Below are positions 1 to 8,492 of a DNA stretch of 64,000 nt, piece by piece. How positions within the stretch are numbered: position 1 is the first letter of the stretch; each line of letters opens with the position of its first letter. The position numbers were made by a program, and so were the translations under genes. The stretch comes from Roseivirga thermotolerans (lineage in GTDB: Bacteria > Bacteroidota > Bacteroidia > Cytophagales > Cyclobacteriaceae), in assembly GCF_014653175.1 (NCBI RefSeq), contig NZ_BNAG01000002.1, positions 700,140-764,139 of the forward strand, given 5' to 3'. Under the pieces are notes generated by a model, which made no database searches, had not been told where the DNA came from, and saw nothing but the letters and a program-made list of their open reading frames with translations.

Positions 1-1088
1 ATTGCATTGCCCGAATAGTTTACAACACCATTCAGCGCGTAGTCCGTTAAGTTATATTTGGCTTGCAGGGAGAGGTACTGCTTGTGACTCAGGTTATATT
101 TATAGCCCAAACCTGCATTGAAATTGTAGGTGAAAACACTCTCCCCTGAAATGCCGTTGTCTTCATCCTCTTTAATGGCGTCAAATCCATCGATGCCGGC
201 ACCGGTAAGAATAAGCACTTCATTTCTGTTCCACTCTATTAACTCCCGGCTGTAGTCTATGCCAAAGTAGCCTCCAAAAAAATGCCTCGTACTTACCTCA
301 AGGCCAAAATCTTCTTTACGATAGGCGGTGTATTCGTTTGGTGCATTGAGGAATTTAAAACTAACCGATAGGTCTAGGGTAGACTTGCCTTTTTTGCCAC
401 CAATAAAAAAACCAATGTTAGGGTGTGAGCCTACGGCCTGCATTTCACCGGTAGGCATCCACCATCCGCCCAAAATTCCAGAGTGCAACTTGAGCATTTC
501 ATCAATTTGTCTAACCTTGGTATCATAAGCGCCCTTAATAGGCGATTGGTGATAAGTGGGCAAACGCATCATTTCATGCAAAGAGGGTTCATCGGAACCA
601 TAAAAGGAGGCTAGAAAATGTTCGGTGCTTCCGGGTTCATAGTGGCCTATTGCATTTTTGGCCATTCGCGCCAATAGCGTGTTGAAGCTTCCATTGATGG
701 GTACAAAATCGAAATAAGAGGCTGTCCAATTGTTAAATTCCACCCCATCAGCTGCCAGATATACTTTCGTTTGATAACTGGAAAGGTAGTCCATAATGGC
801 CGGTGTAAGCTCTCCTGAAAAGGATTGATTATGGAGCGATAGAATGGTTTTTGCTCTGAATACAGGTTCGGTAAGGCCACACTTGCCTTGCCAAAAGTTG
901 AGCAGCAATTGTGCAGAGTCTAACTCGCTAGTTACAAAATAAGACTCCAGCATTTCAACCGAATTAAGGGCAATGTCGAAACAGTTTATCGTTCGTTTTA
1001 CCATTCGGTCTTCAAAGGTTGGTTGTTGTGCTAAGAGGCTGAAGGTGGTGCTTAGAAGAAGGCAGCCAATAAGGAGGTTGTTGCGCAT
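1..1088 (-). CDS. Partial secreted protein, probably outer-membrane associated
   Basis: The reading frame is open from the ATG at 1088 to the left window edge, so about 362 residues are present and the C-terminus is missing. It begins with a clear Sec signal peptide (short charged N-terminus, hydrophobic core, LLAQQ cleavage region near residue 20). The middle is globular. The last 120 residues visible consist of alternating aromatic/polar strands with Gly-Gly turns (IGFFIGGKKGK, FFGGYFGIDYSR), which resembles an outer-membrane beta-barrel. I do not recognise the family. A TAACTTTG -7 box lies 17-24 bases upstream of the start codon. Confidence 0.7.
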   Translation of the reverse strand, partial: MRNNLLIGCLLLSTTFSLLAQQPTFEDRMVKRTINCFDIALNSVEMLESYFVTSELDSAQLLLNFWQGKCGLTEPVFRAKTILSLHNQSFSGELTPAIMDYLSSYQTKVYLAADGVEFNNWTASYFDFVPINGSFNTLLARMAKNAIGHYEPGSTEHFLASFYGSDEPSLHEMMRLPTYHQSPIKGAYDTKVRQIDEMLKLHSGILGGWWMPTGEMQAVGSHPNIGFFIGGKKGKSTLDLSVSFKFLNAPNEYTAYRKEDFGLEVSTRHFFGGYFGIDYSRELIEWNRNEVLILTGAGIDGFDAIKEDEDNGISGESVFTYNFNAGLGYKYNLSHKQYLSLQAKYNLTDYALNGVVNYSGNA

Positions 1089-1104
1089 AGTTTATTATAA
1101 AATG

Positions 1105-1112
1105 CAAAGTTA
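1105..1112 (-). promoter_or_regulatory. Bacteroidota-type -7 box (TAACTTTG)
   Basis: On the minus strand the sequence reads TAACTTTGC, an exact match to the TAnnTTTG -7 consensus of the Bacteroidota primary sigma factor. Transcription would begin near 1099, leaving a leader of about 10 nt before the ATG at 1088. No convincing TTG -33 element is seen at the usual spacing. Confidence 0.45.
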
Positions 1113-1216
1113 AGTATGTTGCGTATTGATTGTTATGCCCGCGTCTCAATTATTTATGCATAAGCCTTTGATGGCCACAATTGCTCAGCCTGGGGCAGAT
1201 TTGAACCAGCCCCTGC

Positions 1217-1912
1217 CTATTCCATAAGCCCTTCACTTTTGAGAATTTTCACCCATAGGGCATAGCCAGCCTCATTTAAATGAAGACCATCGTAGGTCAA
1301 TTCGGATTTGAGTCGCTGACGATTGTCCAGAAAGAAGGGAAAGAGATTAAGGAATTCTACTTCATGTTCAGCACAAACCTTAAATAGGAGCTGGTTGGTC
1401 ATAAGTACTCTGTATTGTTTGTCGTAGTGCTGAGGAAACCCATCGAACTCTGGATTTACAGGGAGTATGCTTTGTACGATTATTCTTGTGCGAGGGCTTT
1501 CGCTTTGTATTCGTTGAATGATCTTTGCTATGTTGTTGGCAATGACTGCCTCTGGAATATCCATGCCGATGTCGTTAATGCCAATTAAGAGGAACAGCTT
1601 GTTTGGTTTGCGCTCTGTGATTTCACTGAGTCGATTGATAATGCCAAAGGAGATGTCGCCTCCTATGCCACGATTGAGCACTTTACTGTCAGGGAAATAA
1701 GCCTGCCACTGGCCACCTTCTGTAATACTATTGCCCAGAAAAATGATTTGTCCGGTGGTCATAGGGTCTTTTTCAAACTGTTTTAGTCTGTTTTGGTGGT
1801 GATGCATAATGTAGGGCACCGTGTCGAAAACCCTTTGGTGGGTAATCTGTGCTAAACTTTGCGATAAACAGAAGAAAAACAGACTGCCTGCCAACCATTG
1901 CTTAGGCTTCAT
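1217..1912 (-). CDS. Secreted SGNH/GDSL-family hydrolase
   Basis: A 231-residue esterase/lipase-like enzyme of the SGNH superfamily, probably acting on esters of sugars or lipids in the periplasm. All four blocks are visible: GNSIT with the nucleophile Ser near residue 62, the GIGGD block near 82-86, GIND with Asn near 113, and the C-terminal DGLHLN block with catalytic Asp and His. A signal peptide (hydrophobic run LAGSLFFFCLSQSLAQ) starts at the Met encoded at 1912. A more upstream ATG at 1930 would add six residues before the signal peptide and is less likely. The start overlaps the end of the acyl-CoA ligase gene by 11 bases, so the two are probably cotranscribed and translationally coupled. 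The substrate cannot be told from sequence. Confidence 0.85.
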   Translation of the reverse strand: MKPKQWLAGSLFFFCLSQSLAQITHQRVFDTVPYIMHHHQNRLKQFEKDPMTTGQIIFLGNSITEGGQWQAYFPDSKVLNRGIGGDISFGIINRLSEITERKPNKLFLLIGINDIGMDIPEAVIANNIAKIIQRIQSESPRTRIIVQSILPVNPEFDGFPQHYDKQYRVLMTNQLLFKVCAEHEVEFLNLFPFFLDNRQRLKSELTYDGLHLNEAGYALWVKILKSEGLME

Positions 1913-3551
1913 AAACCACCGACTCTTCATGATCGAACCATTGAGGGTACATGGGCATATGGAGGGCTTCTACCCGGTTACGTTTTACCTTGAGCGAAGG
2001 GGTCATGAGGCCGTTTTCTACAGACCAGATTTCTTTCATGATTACCGCCTTGGCAATTTTTTCATATGCCTCAAGGCTGGGGTTAAGCTCTTCTATAGTC
2101 TGCCAAACGGATTGGCTAAGTTCTTCTTTGCTTTTCTTTTTCCCACTTTCAGAAGGTACAATCAGAGCTATGGGCTGAGGAATACCCGTACCTACCACGC
2201 ATACCTGGTCTACATCGTAATTTTTAAGCAATTGAAGCTCTATGGGGGCAGGCGAAATGTATTTTCCTTTATCTGTTTTGAACTGGTCTTTTACCCGGCC
2301 GGTAATGCTCAGAAAACCATCGTGATCGAACTCGCCAATATCTCCGGTTTTCAGGAAGCCATCTTCGGTAAACATTTCGGCAGTCTTTTCAGGCTCTTTG
2401 TAATAACCTTTCATCAGGCAATTACTCTTTATTAGTATTTCACCCTCAGCCGATAGTTTGGATTCTACCCCGGGAAGTGGTTTGCCAACAGTTCCAAACT
2501 TGTTTTGACCGGGAAGATTAAAGTGGGAGAGAATACAGTCTTCGGTCATTCCGTAGGCCTGGTTAATGATTATGTCCAGACGGGCGTACCATTGCTTGAG
2601 GCTTACGGCTATGGGAGCAGCTCCCGAAAAATTGGCCATTGATGCCGAAAGCCCCAGTTTTTTCTTGATTTTCTTCTTTACCAAGCCACCAATTAGCGGA
2701 AGGGAAAGCAGGTGATCGAGCTTTTTCTGTGGCATTTTCTCCAAAATCTTTTCCTGGAATTTTTGCCAAATACGAGGTACACCAAAGAATATATGTGGCT
2801 GAACGGAAGATAAATCTTCAGCGAATGTTTCGAGCGATTCGGGGAAGCTTACAATGGCCCCACGAAAAACAGACGACAGCTCTATGCCGGCTCTCTCGGC
2901 TATATGAGTCATGGGCAGGTACGAAAAGTGCCTGGGACGCTCCGGTAAGTGAATGACATCGATGGCCGTGTTGATGAGCTGTGCAAAAGCTCCAACCGTA
3001 TGCATAACTCCTTTAGGCTGGCCGGTGGTTCCTGAGGTATACATAATGGTCATTAGTTCATCGCTAGTTTGTTCATGTACAGTGGCACTTGGTTCGTGCT
3101 GAGCAATAAGCCGCTCCCAGGTATGATGCTCCATAGTGCCGTACATTTCAATGCCAATAGTCAATATGTCGGGGATTCCGGCTTTTTGACTGGCATAATC
3201 GTCCAGTTTACCAACAATGATTGCTTTCGACTCACTGTGATCGAGAATTTCATGAATGGATTCTGCACCAAGCGTGGGGTAAATGGGTATTGAAATACAG
3301 CCTGCCGCCATTATGGCGAGGTCGGCCATAATCCAATGAGCGCAGTTTTTGGAAAGCAAAGCCACGTGGTCACCGGGCTGAATGCCCAGATTGTGTAGGG
3401 CAGAGACCATACGGAGAATCTGGTCATTACTTTCGGCAAATGTGAATTCAACAAACTTCCTGTTAACGGGTTGTCTCAGGAATACTTCATTGGGAATGCT
3501 CTCAACCCAATGGTTAAAAGCCTCCAGTGGCGAGGAAAATCTGCGCGTCAT
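1902..3551 (-). CDS. Long-chain fatty acid--CoA ligase (AMP-forming)
   Basis: A 549-residue AMP-binding enzyme that activates fatty acids through acyl-AMP to acyl-CoA in the cytoplasm or at the inner membrane. The P-loop YTSGTTGQPKGV lies at about 171-182. The adenylate-binding QAYGMTE block and the hinge motif with GRVKDQFKTDKGKYI near the C-terminal third are present. The last motif is typical of the FadD15/long-chain synthetase branch rather than short-chain enzymes, although the protein is a little shorter than the 590-600 residues usual for that branch. The SGNH hydrolase overlaps its 3' end, which suggests a shared role in acyl-ester turnover. Confidence 0.9.
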   Translation of the reverse strand: MTRRFSSPLEAFNHWVESIPNEVFLRQPVNRKFVEFTFAESNDQILRMVSALHNLGIQPGDHVALLSKNCAHWIMADLAIMAAGCISIPIYPTLGAESIHEILDHSESKAIIVGKLDDYASQKAGIPDILTIGIEMYGTMEHHTWERLIAQHEPSATVHEQTSDELMTIMYTSGTTGQPKGVMHTVGAFAQLINTAIDVIHLPERPRHFSYLPMTHIAERAGIELSSVFRGAIVSFPESLETFAEDLSSVQPHIFFGVPRIWQKFQEKILEKMPQKKLDHLLSLPLIGGLVKKKIKKKLGLSASMANFSGAAPIAVSLKQWYARLDIIINQAYGMTEDCILSHFNLPGQNKFGTVGKPLPGVESKLSAEGEILIKSNCLMKGYYKEPEKTAEMFTEDGFLKTGDIGEFDHDGFLSITGRVKDQFKTDKGKYISPAPIELQLLKNYDVDQVCVVGTGIPQPIALIVPSESGKKKSKEELSQSVWQTIEELNPSLEAYEKIAKAVIMKEIWSVENGLMTPSLKVKRNRVEALHMPMYPQWFDHEESVVYEA

Positions 3552-3610
3552 AAGTCAAGAGTTTGGCAAATGGAATATAATGAAAATATGATAATGTGAG
3601 GATGCCAGCT

Positions 3611-4621
3611 TTAGAAAAGCCAGGCAATTTTCAGGTTCAGATCAAGATTCAGCGCCCACTGGTTTTTTACCTGTCTGTTCGAAGCAAAGTTGTAGTTGAT
3701 CCATTCCCATTGGGCATTAAAGTGCTCCAGATTTTCAGGAGGGTTTATGTGCTCTACATTTCTAATACGGGCTCCAAAGCCAGCAAACCCATCGAGTATC
3801 AGCCGTTTGCCGAGGCTATACTCTATACCCCAGCGGGGTGTAAGGGAGTGAAACTGCTTTTTAATTTGTGTGAGCTGCCACACCACAATATCGCCCTGAC
3901 CATCAGGTTCGGTGAATGAAAGGCTGGCTTCGCTCGTTTTGTTCAGGTATTCATAACCCAGGCTAAGGTAAAACCGACTGTTTCGCGTGTTTCTGTAAAA
4001 GCGTTTTACTTCTGTTGTAGCCGCAAAACCGCGGGCTTCTTTGGCAAGTTCGCTATTAAAGGGAATAAAGTGCTTGTAGGTAAACTGCAAAGAGTGCTTT
4101 ATAGAAAGCATGTGCTGGTAGGAAATTTCCAGGCCCGGATGCTGCCCTCCAACTGGCGATAGTGGGGTTAGCGCGATGCGATTAGGCCGACTGATGAGCA
4201 GGGCACTGTCGGCTGGTAGGTAGGGAGTGTAGAACCCTCCGGCCAAATCGACATATACACGCCTTGGGTACTCCCATTTTTTAGTGTTTAGTTCATCTAC
4301 CAGAAAGCCTAGAGCGTATGGCGAAAACAGATTCAGGTAGTACAGTTTAGACCTTACCGGTAGAATAGAGATTCTGGTTTGGTGCTGCTCATTGAAGAAG
4401 CCAATGGAAAGTGGTTGTGTGGTGTTTTCGAATACGGTTGTAAATGGCCCCGGCATTTTGTTAATGAGTGTGTCTTCATCTATAATAAAATTGGCGGGTT
4501 CTGAAGTCTCAATGGTTACGGTACTGTAGCGGCTGTTGAATAAAGATGCACAAGACTGCATGAACAAGCACATGATAATGGTAGCAATGGCCGGAATAAT
4601 TTTGGCATTCTTATGCAACAT
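3611..4621 (-). CDS. Predicted lipoprotein of unknown function
   Basis: A 336-residue protein with a long N-terminal hydrophobic segment ending in LFMQSC-A, a plausible lipobox with lipidated Cys near residue 24. A short beta-rich domain follows (TVTIETSEPANFIIDEDTL), reminiscent of PEGA-type domains that begin Bacteroidota cell-surface lipoproteins. The second half has many amphipathic strands with aromatic ends (FYLSLGYEYLNK, RWGIEYSLGKRLILDGFAGFGARI), compatible with a small beta-barrel. No catalytic motif is visible and I cannot name a family. It lies alone between the acyl-CoA ligase and the acetyltransferase genes. Confidence 0.75.
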   Translation of the reverse strand: MLHKNAKIIPAIATIIMCLFMQSCASLFNSRYSTVTIETSEPANFIIDEDTLINKMPGPFTTVFENTTQPLSIGFFNEQHQTRISILPVRSKLYYLNLFSPYALGFLVDELNTKKWEYPRRVYVDLAGGFYTPYLPADSALLISRPNRIALTPLSPVGGQHPGLEISYQHMLSIKHSLQFTYKHFIPFNSELAKEARGFAATTEVKRFYRNTRNSRFYLSLGYEYLNKTSEASLSFTEPDGQGDIVVWQLTQIKKQFHSLTPRWGIEYSLGKRLILDGFAGFGARIRNVEHINPPENLEHFNAQWEWINYNFASNRQVKNQWALNLDLNLKIAWLF

Positions 4622-4666
4622 GGTTGCAATGTAGCAAAGGCTTTACATACTGCTGTTAAGGTAAAA

Positions 4667-5137
4667 TTATTTTAAAGAGGAGGATAGTTCTTTGCGGAAG
4701 CACAGGCTGTTGGTCACTCCTTCGTATTGTCCGTAGTTGGGTATTCGGCCATACCCATTTTTAGTATAGAGTGCAACCGCTTCATGTTGCCTTTTGCCCG
4801 TTTCTAGTATTGCTGAAGTAAAGCCCAGGTTGTGCGCCCAGTCTTCCAGACCTTTTAATACAAGCCCGGCAATTCCTTTACCACGGTGTTCTTCGGCTAC
4901 ATACATCCGTTTTATTTCAACTGTGCATGGGGAACTATGGGCCTTAAAGGCTCCACATGCTACGGGTTGATGATTAAGGTAGGCCACCAGACAGTGCTTT
5001 AAGGAATCTATGCTGTTGAACCGGGCATAAAAAGCATGTTCATCGCCATCGCGTTGGGCCAACTCCTGATCGAGCAGTTTAACCAACGCTACAAAGTGAG
5101 GGTGAGAAGAGTCCGTTTGGGTAAGAGAAGGAGCCAT
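4667..5137 (-). CDS. GNAT-family N-acetyltransferase
   Basis: A 156-residue single-domain GNAT protein that would transfer an acetyl group from acetyl-CoA to an amine. The acetyl-CoA pyrophosphate-binding loop is visible as VAEEHRGKGIAGLVLKGLEDWA (Q/R-x-x-G-x-G/A form), followed by the motif-B region with GFTSAILETGKRQHEAVALYTKNGY. The length is normal for a standalone GNAT. The substrate is unknown. A 148-bp repeat element begins 31 bases upstream of the start codon and may supply its promoter region. Confidence 0.88.
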   Translation of the reverse strand: MAPSLTQTDSSHPHFVALVKLLDQELAQRDGDEHAFYARFNSIDSLKHCLVAYLNHQPVACGAFKAHSSPCTVEIKRMYVAEEHRGKGIAGLVLKGLEDWAHNLGFTSAILETGKRQHEAVALYTKNGYGRIPNYGQYEGVTNSLCFRKELSSSLK

Positions 5138-5167
5138 GAGCTTGTTTTGGTAATTGGTATAAAAAAA

Positions 5168-5315
5168 GGGTTACTCATTTAGAGCACAAAGCCGTATAGA
5201 CCACTTGAACTACAAGCGGTGTCTTTACAGCACCTTATAGAAGCCATTTATAAAGAGATAAATGGAGGTGAGGTGTTGAAATATGCGTCATGCTTCTTAC
5301 ATAAGTAATCCTATA
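5168..5315. repeat. MITE-like repeat element, copy A
   Basis: This 148-bp stretch is an imperfect homologue, in inverse orientation, of the element at 21261-21413. It begins GGGTTACTCATTTAG and ends AAGTAATCCTATA, which form imperfect terminal inverted repeats. An internal hairpin with stem CCATTTAT/ATAAATGG (5244-5251 and 5258-5265) and a 6-nt loop is conserved in position with the other copy. There is no open reading frame inside. It sits directly upstream of the GNAT start codon and next to the flotillin terminator. Confidence 0.65.
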
Positions 5316-5325
5316 AAACAAATAA

Positions 5326-5354
5326 CCCTTCGGTAACCATCAGTCACCGAAGGG
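5326..5354 (-). terminator. Intrinsic terminator after flotillin gene
   Basis: Perfect 9-bp inverted repeat CCCTTCGGT / ACCGAAGGG with an 11-nt loop. On the minus strand it is followed by a T-rich run. It lies 28 bases after the flotillin stop codon. Confidence 0.75.
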
Positions 5355-5381
5355 GGCTAAGGCGTTTATCTTGTCAAAAGG

Positions 5382-6818
5382 CTATTGCCCTTTGCTTTTA
5401 TCTGGTTTGGTCTCACCCTTTACTTTTTCGGCCATTTCCTGAATCTCATCGGCCGACTTACCTTTCAGGTATTCAGGGAGTTCCATACCCGCCATATTGA
5501 ACATTTCTTGTAGTGGAGGTACGGATTTATACAGGCCTGAGATAAAATTAGCGGTAGACGTTTTGTTTTCAGGGCCATTGCCGCTGCCATTGTCCCACAC
5601 AGTGATTTTATCAATCTTAATGTTTTTAATGGCTTCAGTTTGCAAGCGAACAAGCTCCGGTAATTTATCGGCCACCAACAGTAGAACAGCATTTTTGGAG
5701 TCATTTCCGGCTGCTTTCACTATCTGCTCAAGACCTTGAGCCTGTTTGGTGAGTACTTCGTAAATACCTTTTGCTTCGGCTTGCTTCATGTACAATATAG
5801 CGTCAGCTTCACCTTTGGCTTTTCTTCTAATCATTTCTGCCTCTGCTTCAGCCGCAATTTCTACCCGTTGCTTGTCTATTTCGGCAGGTACCACCACATC
5901 GGCTGTTTGAGTAGACTTGTCGCGTTGGGCACGAGCAATTTCGGCTTCTTTTTCTGCCGCATAGGCCTCTTCAAGGGCTTTTGCAGCCTGTACTTTCTCA
6001 GCTGCGGTAGAAATCCTCTTTGCTTCTGCTTCTTTTTCAATACGGGAGGCATCGGATTGAGCTACTTTAATTTTAGCCAGGTTTTCACCTTCTACGGCTT
6101 TGGCATTGGCTGCGGCTACTTGGGTGCGTTGGTCTTGTAAGGCATTGGCCTGCCCAATTTGCCCGTCTCTGTCTTTTTCGGCTACACTTTTAATGGCATC
6201 GTTAATGGCTTTGGCAGCAGCCTCTTTACCAAGTGCTTCAATATAGCCCGACTCATCTTTAATGTCGGTCACGTTTACGTTGATAAGTTTAAGGCCGATT
6301 TTTTTCAATTCGGCCTCAACATTAGAGGCTACATTGGCCAGAAATTTATCTCTGTTGCTGTTAATTTCCTCAATATCCATTGTGGCTACTACCAACCTTA
6401 GCTGGCCAAAAATGATGTCTTTGGCGAGGTCATGAATATTTTGTTGAGAAAGACCCAAAAGTCTTTCGGCAGCATTGTTCATTATGCCTTCTTCGGTAGA
6501 AATACCCACTGTAAACCGAGAGGGTACATCCACCCGAATGTTCTGACGGCTCAAGGCGTTGGTCAGGTTTACTTCTATAGAGATAGGGGTCAGGTCTAAA
6601 AAGGAGTAATCCTGAATAATTGGCCAGATAAAGGCGGCACCTCCATGAATACACTTGGCGGAACGACCTGATTCGCTTCCTTTTTGTCCGCCAACTTTTC
6701 CATAGACTACCAATACTCTATCGGAGGGGCACCTTTTGTACCTCCTGAAGATGCCGATGAGCATTACGAATACGAAGATTACCGCAACGGCAATAATGAT
6801 GATAAATGATTCATTCAT
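5382..6818 (-). CDS. Flotillin-family SPFH membrane protein
   Basis: A 478-residue flotillin (FloT/YqiK type) that scaffolds ordered membrane microdomains. The start at 6818 (MNESFIIIIAVAVIF) gives one N-terminal transmembrane segment at about 4-24. The upstream in-frame ATG at 6860 would overlap the preceding gene and spoil this anchor. The SPFH/Band-7 domain occupies about 30-200 (IRVDVPSRFTVGISTEEG region). A long Ala/Glu-rich coiled coil (EKEAEIARAQRD, EAEAEMIRRKAKGEAD) fills 210-380, and a charged tail ends in KGETKPDKSKGQ. The gene follows the NfeD-like gene by 10 bases, the usual flotillin operon arrangement. Confidence 0.92.
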   Translation of the reverse strand: MNESFIIIIAVAVIFVFVMLIGIFRRYKRCPSDRVLVVYGKVGGQKGSESGRSAKCIHGGAAFIWPIIQDYSFLDLTPISIEVNLTNALSRQNIRVDVPSRFTVGISTEEGIMNNAAERLLGLSQQNIHDLAKDIIFGQLRLVVATMDIEEINSNRDKFLANVASNVEAELKKIGLKLINVNVTDIKDESGYIEALGKEAAAKAINDAIKSVAEKDRDGQIGQANALQDQRTQVAAANAKAVEGENLAKIKVAQSDASRIEKEAEAKRISTAAEKVQAAKALEEAYAAEKEAEIARAQRDKSTQTADVVVPAEIDKQRVEIAAEAEAEMIRRKAKGEADAILYMKQAEAKGIYEVLTKQAQGLEQIVKAAGNDSKNAVLLLVADKLPELVRLQTEAIKNIKIDKITVWDNGSGNGPENKTSTANFISGLYKSVPPLQEMFNMAGMELPEYLKGKSADEIQEMAEKVKGETKPDKSKGQ

Positions 6819-6828
6819 ATGTGTTGAA

Positions 6829-7407
6829 TTAGTGTTTAGAGACGAGAAGAATATTGTCATTTATGACCTCTTTTACATTAACCACCGCTCCGGTGGGTAA
6901 GTCTTCAGGGTCATCGGTTATGGCTTCTAACTCTCTTAGAGAGCCCTGCACTTTTACAAGTACTTTGCCAATGTTGCCACGACTGCCGTGTATGCGCATG
7001 TAAACTTCGGCCACAGCCCCTTTGGCGTTATTGATATTGAGGGTGCCACTATCTGTTAGTTTACTAAAGAAATAGAAGAGGCTAGCCATTAGGGTCATCA
7101 TTAAAAGCCCTGCAATGGTCGATACGATGAGGGTGGTTGCAATGCTATAACCGGAATCGAGCGAGGCAATGCCTGACCAGGAAAAGATAGTAAAGAAGCC
7201 TATAAAGTTCTTTAGGGTAAAAAATTGGAAGCCTGCTCCACTGTCGCTTTCAACATCAAAGTCGGCATCCCCGTCTACCTCGATTTCTCCGCCAATAAAA
7301 GTGAGTACCATTTGGATAAGGAAAATGAGGGTGAAGGGAATTGCCAGGCCCCAGTAAATTTTGTGGATTGTATCTAATGCATTCCACCATTCTGATAAGT
7401 TCGACAT
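6829..7407 (-). CDS. NfeD-like membrane protein, flotillin partner
   Basis: A 192-residue protein with three predicted membrane segments (around 17-38, a hydrophobic FFTLKNFIGFFTIF stretch near 62-75, and 85-115). It is followed by a soluble C-terminal beta-barrel of OB type (GAVAEVYMRIHGSRGNIGKVLVKVQG ... GAVVNVKEVINDNILLVSKH), the hallmark of NfeD/YuaF proteins. An acidic loop (DGDADFDVESDSG) separates the first two segments. These proteins form membrane complexes with flotillins. Adjacency and a 10-base gap to the flotillin gene support that role here. Confidence 0.88.
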   Translation of the reverse strand: MSNLSEWWNALDTIHKIYWGLAIPFTLIFLIQMVLTFIGGEIEVDGDADFDVESDSGAGFQFFTLKNFIGFFTIFSWSGIASLDSGYSIATTLIVSTIAGLLMMTLMASLFYFFSKLTDSGTLNINNAKGAVAEVYMRIHGSRGNIGKVLVKVQGSLRELEAITDDPEDLPTGAVVNVKEVINDNILLVSKH

Positions 7408-7547
7408 GCAAGGAAAAATTTGGTAGAATTAAAATATGGTTTTTTAGTATTCCAATCCAAATAAATCAGGTCATGGGTGTATAATTTTGCCGAGTGGCGA
7501 ATGAACGGGTTAAAAAATAGTAGGATTGCTATCTGAGGTTTAGCCAA

Positions 7548-7612
7548 CCGGAGCTGCTCGTGCCGCAGGCTAGAAGAGGGATAGAGCAGCCTGGCAGCAG
7601 AGCAACTTCCGG
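7548..7612 (-). terminator. Inverted repeat after the AhpD-like gene, possible terminator
   Basis: Imperfect inverted repeat CCGGAgcTGCTC (7548-7559) and GAGCAactTCCGG (7600-7612) with a further internal GCTGCTC/GAGCAGC pair. It begins 10 bases after the stop codon of the AhpD-like gene on the minus strand. There is no clear T-tract, so it may be a structured 3' end rather than a classic terminator. Confidence 0.35.
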
Positions 7613-7622
7613 AATGTAAATT

Positions 7623-8084
7623 TTAGGCATATTGACCGACTACATAGCCTCCTGGTACAGTACCAAAAGCAATGTTCAGGCGTGTCCAGGTATTGATTTG
7701 GGAAATGGCCAGAGTAATCAGGGCAATTTGATCTTTGTTAAAGTACTTCTCCAGGGCAGCCATTAATTCAGGCTCAAAATGCGCCCGATTTACGTTGGTG
7801 ATAGCTTCGGTGTAGGCCAACACGGCTTGTTCCAGTTCGGAGTAGTATGGGGTTTCCCTCCAGGCCGATAGCGAATAGAGCCTTTGTGGTGTTTCTCCCA
7901 AATGTTCGGCCTCTTTATAGTGCATGTCCAGGCAGTATGCACAACTGTTTATCTGGGCAACTCTTAGCTTTATGAGTTCCAGCAGTTTGTGATCAATACC
8001 AGACCTGTACAGAATGCCATCTGTTTTAATAAGGCCGGCAAAAATGGAGTTGTCGATTTCGTTTTGTGCTATTCTTGCTTTCAT
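7623..8084 (-). CDS. AhpD-like carboxymuconolactone decarboxylase-family protein
   Basis: A 153-residue all-helical protein of the AhpD/CMD superfamily. The redox CxxC motif is present as SCAYCLDMH (Cys48, Cys51, with His55 three residues later), as in peroxidase-related alkylhydroperoxidase proteins that reduce peroxides with thiol electrons. The segment KLLELIKLRVAQINSCAYC is the family signature. It is transcribed away from the AraC gene, so a shared control region between 8085 and 8296 is possible. An AraC-type site candidate at 8210-8230 lies 126 bases upstream of its start. Confidence 0.9.
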   Translation of the reverse strand: MKARIAQNEIDNSIFAGLIKTDGILYRSGIDHKLLELIKLRVAQINSCAYCLDMHYKEAEHLGETPQRLYSLSAWRETPYYSELEQAVLAYTEAITNVNRAHFEPELMAALEKYFNKDQIALITLAISQINTWTRLNIAFGTVPGGYVVGQYA

Positions 8085-8209
8085 GATTATGTTTTTTCAT
8101 TACTACAGTTGAGGGGCAGAAAGTGTGACAATACTTATAAAAATTGTAGGGGCTGATTGGAAGACTTTCCTGTTAGCCAGAATGCCTCTTTCTGCTTTTA
8201 CAAAGCGGG

Positions 8210-8230
8210 CTGTTTGAAATTCGTAAGTTT
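8210..8230 (+). promoter_or_regulatory. AraC-type binding site candidate, copy 1
   Basis: Contains GTTTGAAATTCGTAAGTTT, which matches the two tandem copies at 9566-9607 in front of the oxidoreductase genes. It lies in the region between the AhpD-like gene and the AraC gene, so it could serve autoregulation or control of the AhpD-like gene. The motif is seen directly; the binding protein is inferred from proximity. Confidence 0.5.
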
Positions 8231-8296
8231 TGCTTTGTACTTTGTTAGACAGGAGGGCAACTGAACCTAGAGTTTTGTAGACCAAAGGCTGCTAAA

Positions 8297-8491
8297 ATGA
8301 AACTCGTCAAAGACCGGCTGCTCATGGTGTTTTTTCTCATGGGCTTTGTTAGCCTCTCAATGAGTCAAACCAAAGAGGGAGGTGTTGGCCCAATTCATTT
8401 CAATGGGAATGTCTCAATTGGCTACAAGACTTTCGGTTGGAACCTGAGCTTGATTTACAGTTTTAGAACTATCCTCCAAAAAGAGAAATGA
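8297..8491 (+). CDS. Possible small secreted peptide
   Basis: A 64-codon frame encoding a convincing signal peptide (KLVKDRLLMVFFLMGFVSLSMSQ) and then only about 40 residues (GGVGPIHFNGNVSIGYKTFGWNLSLIYSF). Its stop codon is one base before the first ATG of the AraC gene. No family is recognised. It could be a genuine small secreted protein, the remnant of a larger gene, or a leader whose translation affects the regulator. The good signal peptide and tight spacing are the only evidence. Confidence 0.4.
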   Translation: MKLVKDRLLMVFFLMGFVSLSMSQTKEGGVGPIHFNGNVSIGYKTFGWNLSLIYSFRTILQKEK

Positions 8492-8492
8492 G

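Noticed and set aside
1193..1214. GGGGC/GCCCC hairpin after the SGNH hydrolase gene
   Set aside because: Only a 5-bp stem overlapping the stop codon region and no T-tract, so not reported as a terminator.
1821..2435. 204-codon plus-strand ORF opposite the acyl-CoA ligase
   Set aside because: It overlaps a full-length enzyme on the other strand and shows no domain.
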